A DNA stretch of 64,000 bases from Fonsecaea monophora (lineage: Eukaryota; Ascomycota; Eurotiomycetes; Chaetothyriales; Herpotrichiellaceae), in assembly GCF_001642475.1 (NCBI RefSeq), contig NW_019174054.1:1-64000 (forward strand). Reading direction: 5' to 3'. Both the position numbers and the translations under genes were made by a program. Numbering within the stretch: the stretch's first letter is position 1; each line of letters starts with the position of its first letter. The notes under the pieces are model-generated. The model saw only the letters and a program-made list of their open reading frames with translations, searched no databases and had not been told where the DNA came from. Positions 21,252-31,978 of this stretch are shown piece after piece.

Positions 21252-22504
21252 CTACAATCGAGCTCCCTTCTCCTTCTCGGTGACCTGCAAGATTGACCCA
21301 ATGACCCGTTGAATTGCATCCTCTGGCGTGGCCGACCCCTCGGCCGTCTCCCCTTCAACACCGCCTGGCGGGGCAATATTCCATTCAGGAATGACCCGCG
21401 TACCGAGCATCGAGACTTCCACAATCGTCCCTCCAGGGTACTTGGCGGATTCCACCGTGTCAAGGACGACCTTGGCCACTTGATCTGCGGTGATGCTGAC
21501 CTGGTCGGTAATGCCGAAGCGCTTTCCGGACCCTGGGGTCCCGGTCGTCCAAATCGGGGTCGACACAATTCTATGTTGGATCAGTAAGATGGACGGTCCG
21601 CAAAAGGGAAAAAAGATGATATGGTATCAGGGAGAGCGGAAGACCTACCCAGGACATATCGCCACCACTTTGACACCCTGTAGGGCTTCGGCATCTCCCA
21701 AGCTACGTGTGAACCCGACCATCGCATGCTTTGTGGCCACGTAGATGGGAGCCGGATACTGTTTGATGTAGCCCGCCATGGACGCCAGAATGGCGACCAC
21801 ACCACGCTTCGACTTGCCCAGGAGTGCGCGCATGGCAAGCCGAGTCAGTTTGATCTGCCAGGTCAAATGTCGTCAACAGGGATCAAGAGTGATACAACCG
21901 CAACAAACTCACCGGGTGATTCACGTTGATGTCGACGGCCTTGTAGCCATCCGCGTCCAACCCTTCCGGGTCGTCCCAGAAGTTGGAGTACGGCTGTTCT
22001 CTCACTCGCGAGTAAGCCAGCGTAAATATAGAGGGGACACATGTATGTTTCTCCGATCCTACTCCACTGGGACGGACATGCGACTTACAGGTTCAAACAC
22101 GCCCGCCGAGGCAATGTAAACATCTGGGACATCCCCAAAATGCTTCTCGCTGGCATCAATCACATGCTGCAGGTCTTTCCATTTGGTCACGTCGCACGTT
22201 TCGAACACGACGTTCTTGTTTGCCGTGACCAGCTTCTCGGCCTCCGGTGTCAGACGCAGATCCGCGACGATGACGGCCTTCGCACCCGCGTCCAACGCGG
22301 TCTGAGCGCAGGAGAGTCCGATACCTGCATTGACGAGGTTAATCAATCCATCAGGCTTTCGTCTGCGTGTTTTGTTCAAGGGGTTCGTTGTAGAATTTGC
22401 CCCCGTCGCAGGGAGGAAATGAAGAAGTCTGGGAAATGGAACCTACCAGAACCGCCGCCAGTAATCGCCACGATTTTATCTTTGACAGGAAACCCAGTTG
22501 CCAT
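21252..22504 (-). CDS. Short-chain dehydrogenase/reductase (SDR-2)
   Basis: Five exons (22447-22504, 22089-22324, 21913-21993, 21649-21854, 21252-21570) give 299 residues. Motifs are TGGGSGIG (cofactor loop), ADLR after beta-2, SAGVFEP, DINVNHP, and catalytic Ser150, Tyr163 and Lys167 in LASMAGY...PIYVATKHA. It aligns over its full length with the SDR at 12389-13543 and shares three intron positions. The protein ends in Ala-Arg-Leu, a possible type 1 peroxisomal targeting signal that the other SDR lacks. Role: oxidation or reduction of a pathway alcohol or ketone. Confidence 0.9.
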
Positions 22505-23096
22505 GTTTCTTTTCGTATCTCAAGATATGATGTCGTAGATAGCTTTTGGTGAAAGCGACAGGATAGGTAGAGGGACAGGCTCACATACGTCCTTGGCGGT
22601 GAGACGAGTGAACAATCCTCGACTGACGACGTGTCAAGTATATCCGTTTCGTCAGCCTCAAGTGGAATGATGTAACTTGTAGCTAGAGAGAATTTTAGCC
22701 GGTGTAATCCATGCTACTTCTCGCTTTGTTTGTCTGGGACACGGCGAAAATGACCTCCTTGATCTGCGGCATGAGAAGCCTCCGACAGTCCGGCATGTGC
22801 GAGTCCGAGCAAGAACACATTAGCTTCATGAGGATTCGTCTGACGCGTATCACTGCTTTTCCAAATTGCAAATCATGATATCTGTGTTTGTGTAGAGAAG
22901 TCTTGAACAGTCCAATTTGTAGAGGATAAATGCTTTCATCTCAATGTCTCTTCATCTTACCTTGGAGCTCCTATTCGCTGAGCCTGGCTGAGAGACAAAG
23001 AGAATATGACAAAGATCATAGGGTATACGACATGCGAATCCTAGATTGTCCTTGAATAACTATGGGTGCTATCTTTCTCTTAAAATGTTGTATACT
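22505..23096. promoter_or_regulatory. Upstream region of SDR-2 and 3' flank of P450-2
   Basis: About 590 bp between two minus-strand genes. Contains CCTCCGACAGTCCGGC near 22776-22794. No gene recognised. Confidence 0.3.
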
Positions 23097-24871
23097 TCAC
23101 AGCCTTGCCTGCTTCCGCGTCCATTCAATGCCCTGACTTTCCGCCGACTTCCACGCGTTCTCGATGATCTTCGCCTTTTCGGGACTTCGGGGCTCAAATA
23201 CCATCTTGAACGGTCTCGGTATGCACAGGAACCCGTCTTCAGCCGTCATGTCTGGCTCCTCCACGACTCCCGTGGCAGGGTTCTTGTATTTGTGCAGGTT
23301 GTACGCCCACACCGTCCGCGCCATGTTGATGAAGAGGGAGTTCTGGGCCACGTGGAGCCCTGTGCATATCCGCCGTCCGGCCCCGTATGAATAATGGTCT
23401 CGGTCGTTCGGGTTGGCGGCATTCACGGCTTCGGCGGTGGTGTAGGGATCGTTGAGAAAGCGTGTGGGATCATATGTGAAGGGGTTCTCACGCAACTTGG
23501 GGTCGAAATGAATGGCCCACCAGTTCAGCATCACCACCGAACCCTTGGGGATGAAATAGCTGCCACGAAGAAGAGTCAGCTCGACGTTGCATCCTTGCCA
23601 TCCAGAGAGAAGAGGAGGAAATTTACTCACCCGTCGTACCAGTCATCTTCCGTCGTTGCATGGGGCGTGCCGAACTTGGTAATGGGCACAAATCTCAGGA
23701 TTTCCTTGGCCATGGCGCGGACATATGGCAAGTTTGGCTCATCTTCAAATGTGGGAAGGCGGTCAGGTCCAACCACACGATCCACCTCTTCTTGGGCAGC
23801 CTTGACCGTCTCAGGATACATGATACATGCTCTGAGCCAGGCGTTGATGACCGATGAAGTTGACTCGCTACCCGCCTCGACTAGGGAGCCCGCAGCATAG
23901 GCCGCTGTGAGCTCGTCAATGCCATTCTTGGCTGGATTTCCAAGATAGAAATCCTTGACGAAACAGTCGGGGGCGGTGCCCTCGTCGACCTGTTTGACCA
24001 AGTTGCGGTACAGGTCCAGGTAGACTTTACTGTCATATTTGAACCACTCCCGTCCAATATTGTACCAGTTTTGCACCATCCATGACGGTAGGTAAGTTAG
24101 CGAAGGGAAGGCATCTACCAGCCAGGCCCCAGGACTCGCCATAGCCACGAAGTGCTTGAGGACCGTGAAGATCTTCTCGATGTGAGGATCATCCCAGGAC
24201 GCCACCCGCTGACCATACGTGATCGTCATGATCAGACTGGCGGCATAGCGGCGGTTGTCGTCGTAAAACTTCTGTGGATCCGTGTTGTGTAGATAATCGT
24301 ACAGAACTTGCTTAGACTCAAAATCTTGCACCGGCCGATACGAGTTGCTCGCTGTCAGATTCAAGCAGGCGTGGCTGACCCTGCGGACGCTGCGCCACCG
24401 CTCACCGTAGTTCATGAAGAACGTTCGAGCTTTGCCGCTCACATTGTCAACCATGGGAGCATAAGGCCGACCCGAATACTTGGTCCCCCGCTTGTCCATC
24501 AAATCCTTGACGACTCGAGGGCTATTGAGCCAGATGAAGTGCGTCCCACCAATCTTGGTGTACACCAGCTCGCCATACTTACGGGCCCATCCCCGCGAGA
24601 TCTCGGGGACTTTGCTGGCGTCGACAAGCGATGGGAGACTGCCAATGATAGGATAGCCTCGGGGCCCTGGCGGCAGATGTTTGAGACGTGAGTCATAGGT
24701 GACAGCGAAGTAGATGACATATCCGATCTGAGAGCTTGGTCAGAAAACCCTCCATTGATGAGGTTGCTTGGAGGCTCAATCACTCACAAGAAAAATAGCG
24801 ACGAGTGCAAAGGTCGTGGGATAGGGCACATGGGCCGAAAAATGGCTGGTCACATGCTCCGAGAACCCCAT
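23097..24871 (-). CDS. Cytochrome P450 (P450-2)
   Basis: Three exons (24788-24871, 23631-24729, 23097-23560) give 548 residues. An N-terminal anchor (PTTFALVAIFL...IGYVIYFAV) is followed by HLPPGPRGYPIIGSLPS. The I-helix is AGSLVEAGSEST, the ExxR is AKEILR, and the heme loop is YSYGAGRRICTG with the axial Cys at about residue 460; the usual first Phe is Tyr. With two introns it has a gene structure unlike P450-1 and P450-3, so it is an older or separate lineage. The protein ends in Ala-Arg-Leu, which in a membrane-anchored P450 is unlikely to act as a peroxisomal signal. It shares a divergent promoter with P450-3. Confidence 0.9.
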
Positions 24872-25419
24872 GGCTCGAGTGTCAATACAACCTGGTCGTT
24901 GGTGTGATGGGAGTAACGACTTCCAGCCTCATGGGAGAAACAACAAGGCCCAGTCCAGAAGTGCCAAATTTGTTTCTAATAGTTGACACACCAATCCGAC
25001 CAATCTGACTAGACAACAATCAAGCACGAACCTTTTTCTCCTCTGTTCTGGGTTCCGGAGAGAATCAGGTCTGTTCGACTGAGCCTGGTGGCCAGGTAGG
25101 CTGCGGAAATGGTATCCAGGACACTAGCACGCCAAAAGAGGCTCCGGGAGCCTATGGTCACGCTTGAATGGGCCGGAAGAAGTTAATCGCTTGCCTCCGA
25201 TTGCTTCACTTGATATGGATGTGGGTCCTGCCGTCATTCTGAGCAAGGGAAAGCCGCATGCTATAGAGCACATGATCGGAGCCCGGCTATTTTGGAGTAT
25301 GTCGAAGGAATGACGGTCTGCAAGAGTCCTGGCTGTTGAATTGGTACACATCAACCTCCAATCTCATGAGACAAGTTAGTCTCAATCGCAGCTTCAACCT
25401 GGCAGATCGTCAGACTTTG
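24872..25419. promoter_or_regulatory. Divergent promoter between P450-2 and P450-3
   Basis: About 550 bp. CCGGAGA lies at 25055-25061 in GGTTCCGGAGAGAATC, with a palindromic GGCTCCGGGAGCC near 25140. The first site closely matches the one upstream of the membrane protein at 39660-40742 (CTTCCGGAGAAAGAGG). Confidence 0.45.
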
Positions 25420-27639
25420 ATGGCGTCCCAGAACCATTCAGTGGCCCTCTGGGCCGTGGTGGCAGCCGCTGTTGTCTTCGTATGCTACAAAATTGCTCGA
25501 TATGGAATGCGCCCCAAAGATTTCCCACCAGGCAGGTGGCACCAATCTTCCCTTGAACGAGAGAGACTTGGAGACGGTACTGACTGGTCGAAAAGGGCCG
25601 AGGACATATCCAGTACTTGGGAACCTGCTTCAGATGCCGATGAAGAACTTTCATCTCGAATTCCAAAAATGGGCGAACAAATGTACATGTCATGACGACG
25701 TGATCTACCGATCCCTGCTAAATTCCCATCAGATGGTCCCATCATGTCGTTAAAGCTGGGCGGCCAGGATATGATCCTCCTGAACAGCCCCGAAGTAGTC
25801 AAAGATCTCATCGAGAAGCGAAGCAACATCTATTCGGCTCGTCCAGATCTCTACATCCGCGAATTCGGAGACGGCTTGAACATTGCTCTACGAGAGTGTG
25901 TGCACACCCTCTCTTTTTATCGTTGGACGAAGGTCGCTAACCCTGCCGCCCGTCCAGCAACGACGAAACATGGCGACGCCAACGCAAGATGTACCACGTC
26001 CGTCTCAACGTGAAGACAGCAAACAGCTATCTCCCCTATCAGGTACGAACTGCAAAAAGGACCAGGACTGTGTGGAACACGGACTGAACGATCTGGCTAG
26101 ATCTTTGAGAGTCTGCAGCTCATGTATGACATGGCAGAGCATCCCGACAACTGGGTAGGCAATCTACAGAGATATACGGCGAGTATCGCCTCCACCGTTC
26201 TGTACGGTTGGCGAACGCCCAACGTGTATACGGGATATGTCAAGGGTCTTATCGAGGCAAGTCTCGTGTGTTCTCAGCTCCCCCGTCTGCAGAACGCCAA
26301 CAGGGATTTCTAGTGGATGGACCAAACGTCAGCAGCGATCAATCTGCAGCCGGTCGACTTTTTCCCTTTCCTTCGTCCATGGTATCGGGTGATGCCGGTC
26401 TGGATGAGCTCTTTCAAACGCGCGCTTTTCGATATTCAGAAACTCGAGGATCGGCTTTTCTACCAACTCCTCGAAGGAGCCAAGGAGAAGATCGCCCTCG
26501 GGAAGAAATATCCCAGTGATACACCCCTCTCTGACTGCTATCTTGGCGACCAAGAGGCTAAACAAATCTCCAGGTTTCATTCGAGACATGCTCATTGACA
26601 AGGACGCCGATCGCCTCTCCGAGAGACAAATTGCACATAACGCAGGGCATGGTTTTGGTGCAGCAACGTAAGCTCACACGCAGGAAGCATGAACTGACCC
26701 TTCCACCAGAATCTCTTCTGATATGGTTCGCAGAGACACGACTTGGAATACGTTGCTAGGCTTCGTCAAAGCGATGATCCTTTTCCCCGACGTCCAGAAA
26801 AAGGCGCAGGAAGAGATCGACCAGGTCATCGGTGCCGAGTGCATGCCTTCCTGGGAAGACCGGGAACGCCTTCCTTACATTCGTGCCGTGGTGGAAGAGA
26901 CGCTGAGATGTATGCTGGGCCCCCACTTGACCATTGATAGGGCGGACTCAAATGCTCACCAAGACTTCCAGGGGCTCCGAGTCCGATCAGCGGCGCCGTG
27001 CCACATTCGGTTGTCTGTGATGATGTCTACAACGGCATGAAAATCCCCAAAGGTGCCACTGTGATGATGAATGTACGTTGTCATCAAATGCGTTCTCTTT
27101 ACAGGGTGATTGACCAGGACAAATAGATATGGACCTTGAACCACAACACATACGAAAACTCTCGCACTTTTGATCCGTCGCGTTTCCGTGCGGAGGCGAC
27201 CCTGAACGAGAGCTACGGCATCAACGCCGACTCGCTCAACCGACCACACTTCACCTTTGGTGCGGGACGGCGAGTGTGTCCTGGATTCCACGTCGCGGAA
27301 CGGGCCTTATTCCTGGCCATCTCGCGACTACTATGGGGCTTTGAACTGCACCGGAAAGTGGACGCGAACGGGACCCCTCTTCCTATCAACCGTGACGCCG
27401 TGACGCCCGGATTCATCGTCAGGCCAGAGGCCTTTGAGTACGTTCCTCCTCAAAGTTCGGTAGTGCTATCTTCGCTGACAATGTGCCAAAACAGATGTGA
27501 CATCCGACCGCGAGGACCGGAGCGCGTGGCCCTGATCAAGTCGGCGTGGAAGGAGGCCCAGACAAGGCTGGACGCGGATGGCAATTTCAAGGAGGAGTTT
27601 TTCCAAAGCATGCTCTCCAAGAAGGAGCGCCAGTCATGA
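25420..27639 (+). CDS. Cytochrome P450 (P450-3), paralogue of P450-1 with four extra introns
   Basis: Eleven exons (25420-25531, 25596-25682, 25733-25895, 25958-26042, 26101-26256, 26314-26515, 26574-26667, 26734-26909, 26972-27072, 27127-27437, 27495-27639) give 543 residues. Anchor VALWAVVAAAVVFVCYKIA; hinge MRPKDFPPGGPR; I-helix AGHGFGAATDTT; ExxR VEETLR; heme loop FTFGAGRRVCPG with the axial Cys at about residue 443. Exons 2-4 have exactly the lengths seen in P450-1 (87, 163, 85 bp), and exons 5-8 together (628 bp) match the single 631-bp exon of P450-1. Two introns have GC donors (CCAG|GCAGGT at 25532 and GAG|GCAAGT at 26257). The start is the ATG before the anchor; an in-frame ATG at 25336 would add 28 residues. 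It probably hydroxylates a related substrate to P450-1. Confidence 0.9.
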
Positions 27640-27995
27640 GGCGAGTAGGAGGCTCTACGAGTCATGAAATAGGAAAGATGGCGAAGAAAGGTAGTCTCTT
27701 CTTGAGATTCCCGCTGTGTGTCTAGCCCGATGGTGGCAATATCGCAAGAACATAGCAGGTTCGTGGTGGAGGAATTTCGCGTATTCAATCTACTAGATGA
27801 ACAACGTGGGCTCGAACAGCATTACTTTCCACCTCAATTACTTCATCCCGACGTAACGTATAGCAGAACGTACATTGATTTGGCGTCATAAACAGGCTAG
27901 GTCGACAGGTGAATTACAACAAGTTCATAACCGTCCCTCTCCTATTCGCTTGAAAAATGAATACACGGGGCAACTACACATCCAACCCAGAATTT
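27640..27995. other. Convergent 3' flanks of P450-3 and transcription factor 1
   Basis: About 355 bp between two convergent stop codons. No gene or distinct element seen. Confidence 0.4.
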
Positions 27996-30874
27996 TTATC
28001 TCGGAATATTCTGAAACCATTGGCGCGGATCGGCAAAGTCAGCCAGACTACTCTGCCAATCTTCGAACCCGATCTCTGACATGTCCGACGTGACAAACTT
28101 TAACAAGGTGTGGGTTAGCTATGCTACCGTTCAAGTCCACGCACAGTGCAGAAGGACGTACCTCGGGTAAAGGGAAGTCTGGACAAGGATCTGAGAATCT
28201 CGGCAGCATAACGTCGGCGGTGTTGGGAGGTTGCTGATCCGCGTGCTGGCTGGTCGATTGCCTTCTGGCTCGCTTGACAACTTCCCTAGCGTACACGACG
28301 CATTTGCGGGGAAATTTGAAGACGAGCTCAGAGCCGCTGGCGTATTCCATATAGCCAAAGTGGCCAACGATGGCGTCCATCAACGAAATATCCGAATTGG
28401 CCGTGGGGAGGGTCGGGTGCTGGATGAGGTGGAGGAACAAATTGATCAGGCCCACGAGTGGAAAGTAGAATGCCAGCCTGCCCGACGGTTAGTTCGATGA
28501 CCGCGTGGATAGAGGGAAGCCGGAAGTTACTGACCATACGGGCGAACCTGCGGAGACAGTCAAGCCTTGGGTGGCCATGATGATGTCTCTGGCAGCGGAG
28601 GCCACGATCTCGGTACTGCGCTGCCGCTGGGCGACCACGCGAGGACTCGAGCTGAGCGCCAATCCGGGTCGGCTCCACGGTTGACAAAAACCTGCATGTA
28701 TCGCGATGAGCGACCCGCTGTAGATAAACCGGGTGAAGATGATGTGTTGAGGCTGGATGCCCGGTGGTAGATTACTCGCTCGGTAGGGTGGGCTGCTTCG
28801 GAAACACGGCGCCAGAGACTCGTACCAGGAGAGCAGCTCCTGATGGAGATCCTGAACCACCGTCAACGTTTCCTCGGGACTCTGCTGCATCGCCTTGACG
28901 GTCAATAAACGCTTCAAGATCAGCGACGAGATTTTGGCGTGGTTGACAGTGTTGCGGAAAAATTCGAGATTGAACTGATGGCCGGGAAGCACGACGGTCG
29001 GAATGGGGCAGCTGATGTCGTCGTCGTCAATGGCCTGAATGGTATTTAGCTTGACTTACACAGCAGAGCAAGGGGGGAGAGTTTTATTACGCTAGGTCGG
29101 CCCGAGCGATATGCCAGGTGTTTGTCGTACATGTAGAGATTCCACCAGATGACGTTCCGAACTGCAACATCTTCCTCTCGGAGCTGCAGGGCCTTGTTCG
29201 CCTGGAGATGCAATCCCTTGGACTGTGCCAGGCGGACCGCGTTCGAGAGGAGCATGTATTCCAAAGCCGGGCTTCCGAGTGCTTCGGCGAAGAAAGCCTA
29301 TCAGGAAAAACAAGAGTCAGGAACTTTGGAACACTAGAACACATGTAGTGGACGGGATTCTTTTACCATGCTTAGTAGCGCCTGGATGGCGGTGATGCCA
29401 CTGCGCCCATAGATAAGGTCCGTGTGCACCGACAGAGCATTTTCAAAGTACCGCCACGCTTGTGTGCGGGCTTCAAAGAAGGCGGACGGGTAAGCGCCCT
29501 CGGACAGCGTGATCCTACAGCCCGCTGCGTAGACCGTATTGCGGAGTGCGTACCAGGCAGCGTCCTGAGCAGGCCCAGAAGGAAGTTTACTTTCGAATTG
29601 GGCGCGAAGCTTCTGCTCGAATGCTTGACGATGGATGCATCCGAAAATGGCGTCTAGGCCCTGGTCAAAAAATGCTGTACGCCTATGGTCAACTTCACAT
29701 TCCATTATCATGTTGCTCCTAAGGGGAAACCCACCTGTCGTCCATTTCCATGCCGTCTGAAAGTCTGGTTCGGGCGTTCTTTCCGATTGCACTGCACGCT
29801 CCAGCTTCTCGCTGCGCATCACGTCGGCCGTGAGTCTGAGGGCGAGAGTCCTGAAGTCCGGCGCGCCGATGTGGTGCGAAACCCAATCAACGGCTGGCTC
29901 CGAGCAGATTGAAAGATACGAGGAAGGACCTAGGGGTGTTTATGGTCAACAAAGTTCGTTCCCACTGGACCAAGGCAGGAGCTAACCGTGGACTTCGCTG
30001 ACATCCTGTTGCACTCATTAGCAGGCACATTCTCACCTGAAGTGGATCCGAGTATACAGACCTCGATGCCTATATCAGCACACGACCCTCCGGAAGTTGT
30101 GGCAGGAGGCGACACGGGCTCTTGAACCGAAGGATGACTCTCCTCCCCAGGCGGGATTTCTTTGGGGCTGAGGGTTCTCCGGACAGAGTGCTCTGGCTCT
30201 CCGTAGGGTGGCGGCTGCGTCGCCTCTGACGGTGCTCGAAGATTGGTGGATATACAGAGTGCAGAGGAGTAAGTGTCGTCGACAGTGGACAAGACTGCAT
30301 CAGCCCATGGCTCAAAGGCATTCGTATCCACCTGGGGCATATTCCCGGTGGGCTGCAAAGGGCCAGCCGATGATATAGAGCCTGCTCGAGGACTCTGAAA
30401 CTGGGTTGTTGCAGCTCCAGCAGAAGGTGTAGGGGCGGCCACAAGGATGGTGTCCTCTTTATTCGCATTCGAGATTTGAGGTCCAGGTGCTGACATCACA
30501 GCGGCGGCCTCAGGCTGGGGTGGGATTTGCGAACTCTGGAGGAGTGCCTCCAGGCGCGCAAATCGTTCATCCAGCGCCCTATCCCGATCCTTACGCTTTC
30601 GTGTCCTCTGTTGTGCTGGGGGGAACCAGCACTCCTCGTTGTGATCCTGCGTTACAGTCACTCAGCTGGTCCCTCAAGACGTTGCCTTGTCTATATATAT
30701 ATACCAAACAATTTCCACATGGTTTCACGCCGCTGCCTGTGAGAGCGAATGACCGAATCAGCACGCGAGCAACAATACTTTTGCGGATGGAGATGGAAGC
30801 TCACATCTGGCCTTTTTGATGCGGCAGTGATTACAAGCAAGTGTGCACTTGGGAGCCTGTCTCGGTCCTGCCAT
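27996..30874 (-). CDS. Zn2Cys6 fungal transcription factor (TF-1), likely cluster regulator
   Basis: Eight exons (30805-30874, 30705-30736, 30037-30646, 29367-29929, 29091-29297, 28535-29034, 28162-28477, 27996-28097) give about 799 residues. The zinc cluster is assembled across the first three exons: ACNHCRIKKARC, then SGVKPCGNC, then LDHNEEC, six cysteines in proper order, followed by a basic linker (QQRTRKRKDRDRALDERF) that may start a coiled coil. A low-complexity Ser/Pro/Thr region follows, then a fungal_trans-type regulatory domain (MLLSNAVRLAQSKGLHLQ, VRNVIWWNLYMYDKHLAYRSGRPS). Such factors bind CGG half-sites. Its place in the middle of the cluster makes it the best candidate pathway regulator. 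Confidence 0.85.
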
Positions 30875-31978
30875 CTGGAATCGTGGCGTGTTGAGTTGCG
30901 ACAGAAAATGGACGACGGGGATCTACGATAGAAAGTGACAATGATGAGACACAGTGATAGCTCCGCTCATACGAACGTAGTGTCGCCCAGCGAGAGAGCT
31001 TTTTCCTGCGAATTATGGGATGGGGGAGGGAGGGTTTTGTGGGGTTTGCGGGGTTGTCCAGGACGCCGTGTCCGGGGAGCATGACCCACTGTTTACACCT
31101 TCGATCTATGCCTCGCGTTGGATGGTGCATCGTTCTACGGTCACCCCAGGGCCAATAGAGTCTTGATGGCGAGGGTTCCAGCTATTGAAAGGAGGATCGA
31201 GGTGTTGCTAATGCAGCTCGTTCGACTCGTGCATGTCCTCGTCGATCCTTGACTGAAAAGGTTCGCATTAAAATCAATGCTTTAGGCCGAAATGCCCGGC
31301 CAACACATCCTTGCAACGAACTTGACCAAAATTTCACAAGGTACATCACCTCAATCTCTCATCTTTGATAGCTCGAGGATTTCGATCATGCATCTCCTCT
31401 CCCAGCTCAAGGGAATCACCTGCACAACATTGTGAACAGGATACTCTCTTTGAGGTGTGCCCCTGGTAGAATCACAAGTGACAGCGTTTTCCAACTTGGG
31501 CCCATGCTTTGCCCAGTCCGGGCTCCGGAACAGACAACGAAACTTGGTTCCGGCTTCCGGACAAAAGGGGAAAAATCCAGCTTCGCCGAGCTCACCCCGG
31601 GTTATAGGAAGCACAGCCTCCGATTGGCTGCAACATTGTCCGCCAACTCTGTTTAAGCACTATCTGCCATTGTCGGATAATGGTGGGGATCGTACGATCA
31701 GGCACCACTGAGCACCGGCGAAAGTACACGACTTCTTGTAAATGGAACTTGTAAATGACGAAGTATACATGTGCCTCGAGATAAGCCTATTACCAATCAG
31801 GGGCCACACAATTGTCTCGAACCAGCAGGGTCCAGTCAAAGGTAGGCACGGGGGAGCTCGGCATTATTGGGACGTCCCGCCGTCTCTCTGGCGCACCTGA
31901 TTTAGTACAAGCCTTAATGAACTATCTTACAACTGCACGGTACCACGGTGCGGTACCGCCACAGATCAATCGGTCGAC
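30875..31978. promoter_or_regulatory. Upstream region of TF-1 with CGG-rich inverted repeat
   Basis: About 1.1 kb between two minus-strand genes. A 16-bp imperfect inverted repeat (left arm 31516-31531, right arm 31547-31562, 13 of 16 matching, 15-bp spacer) contains four CCGG cores. It is about 640 bp upstream of TF-1 and could be a binding site for that factor or another Zn2Cys6 protein. No gene recognised. Confidence 0.45.

Noticed and set aside
29686..29738. Intron-like GT...AG stretch of 52 bp inside exon 4 of TF-1
   Set aside because: Removing it breaks the frame and gives a stop, while leaving it in keeps one open frame through to the conserved region, so it is treated as coding.
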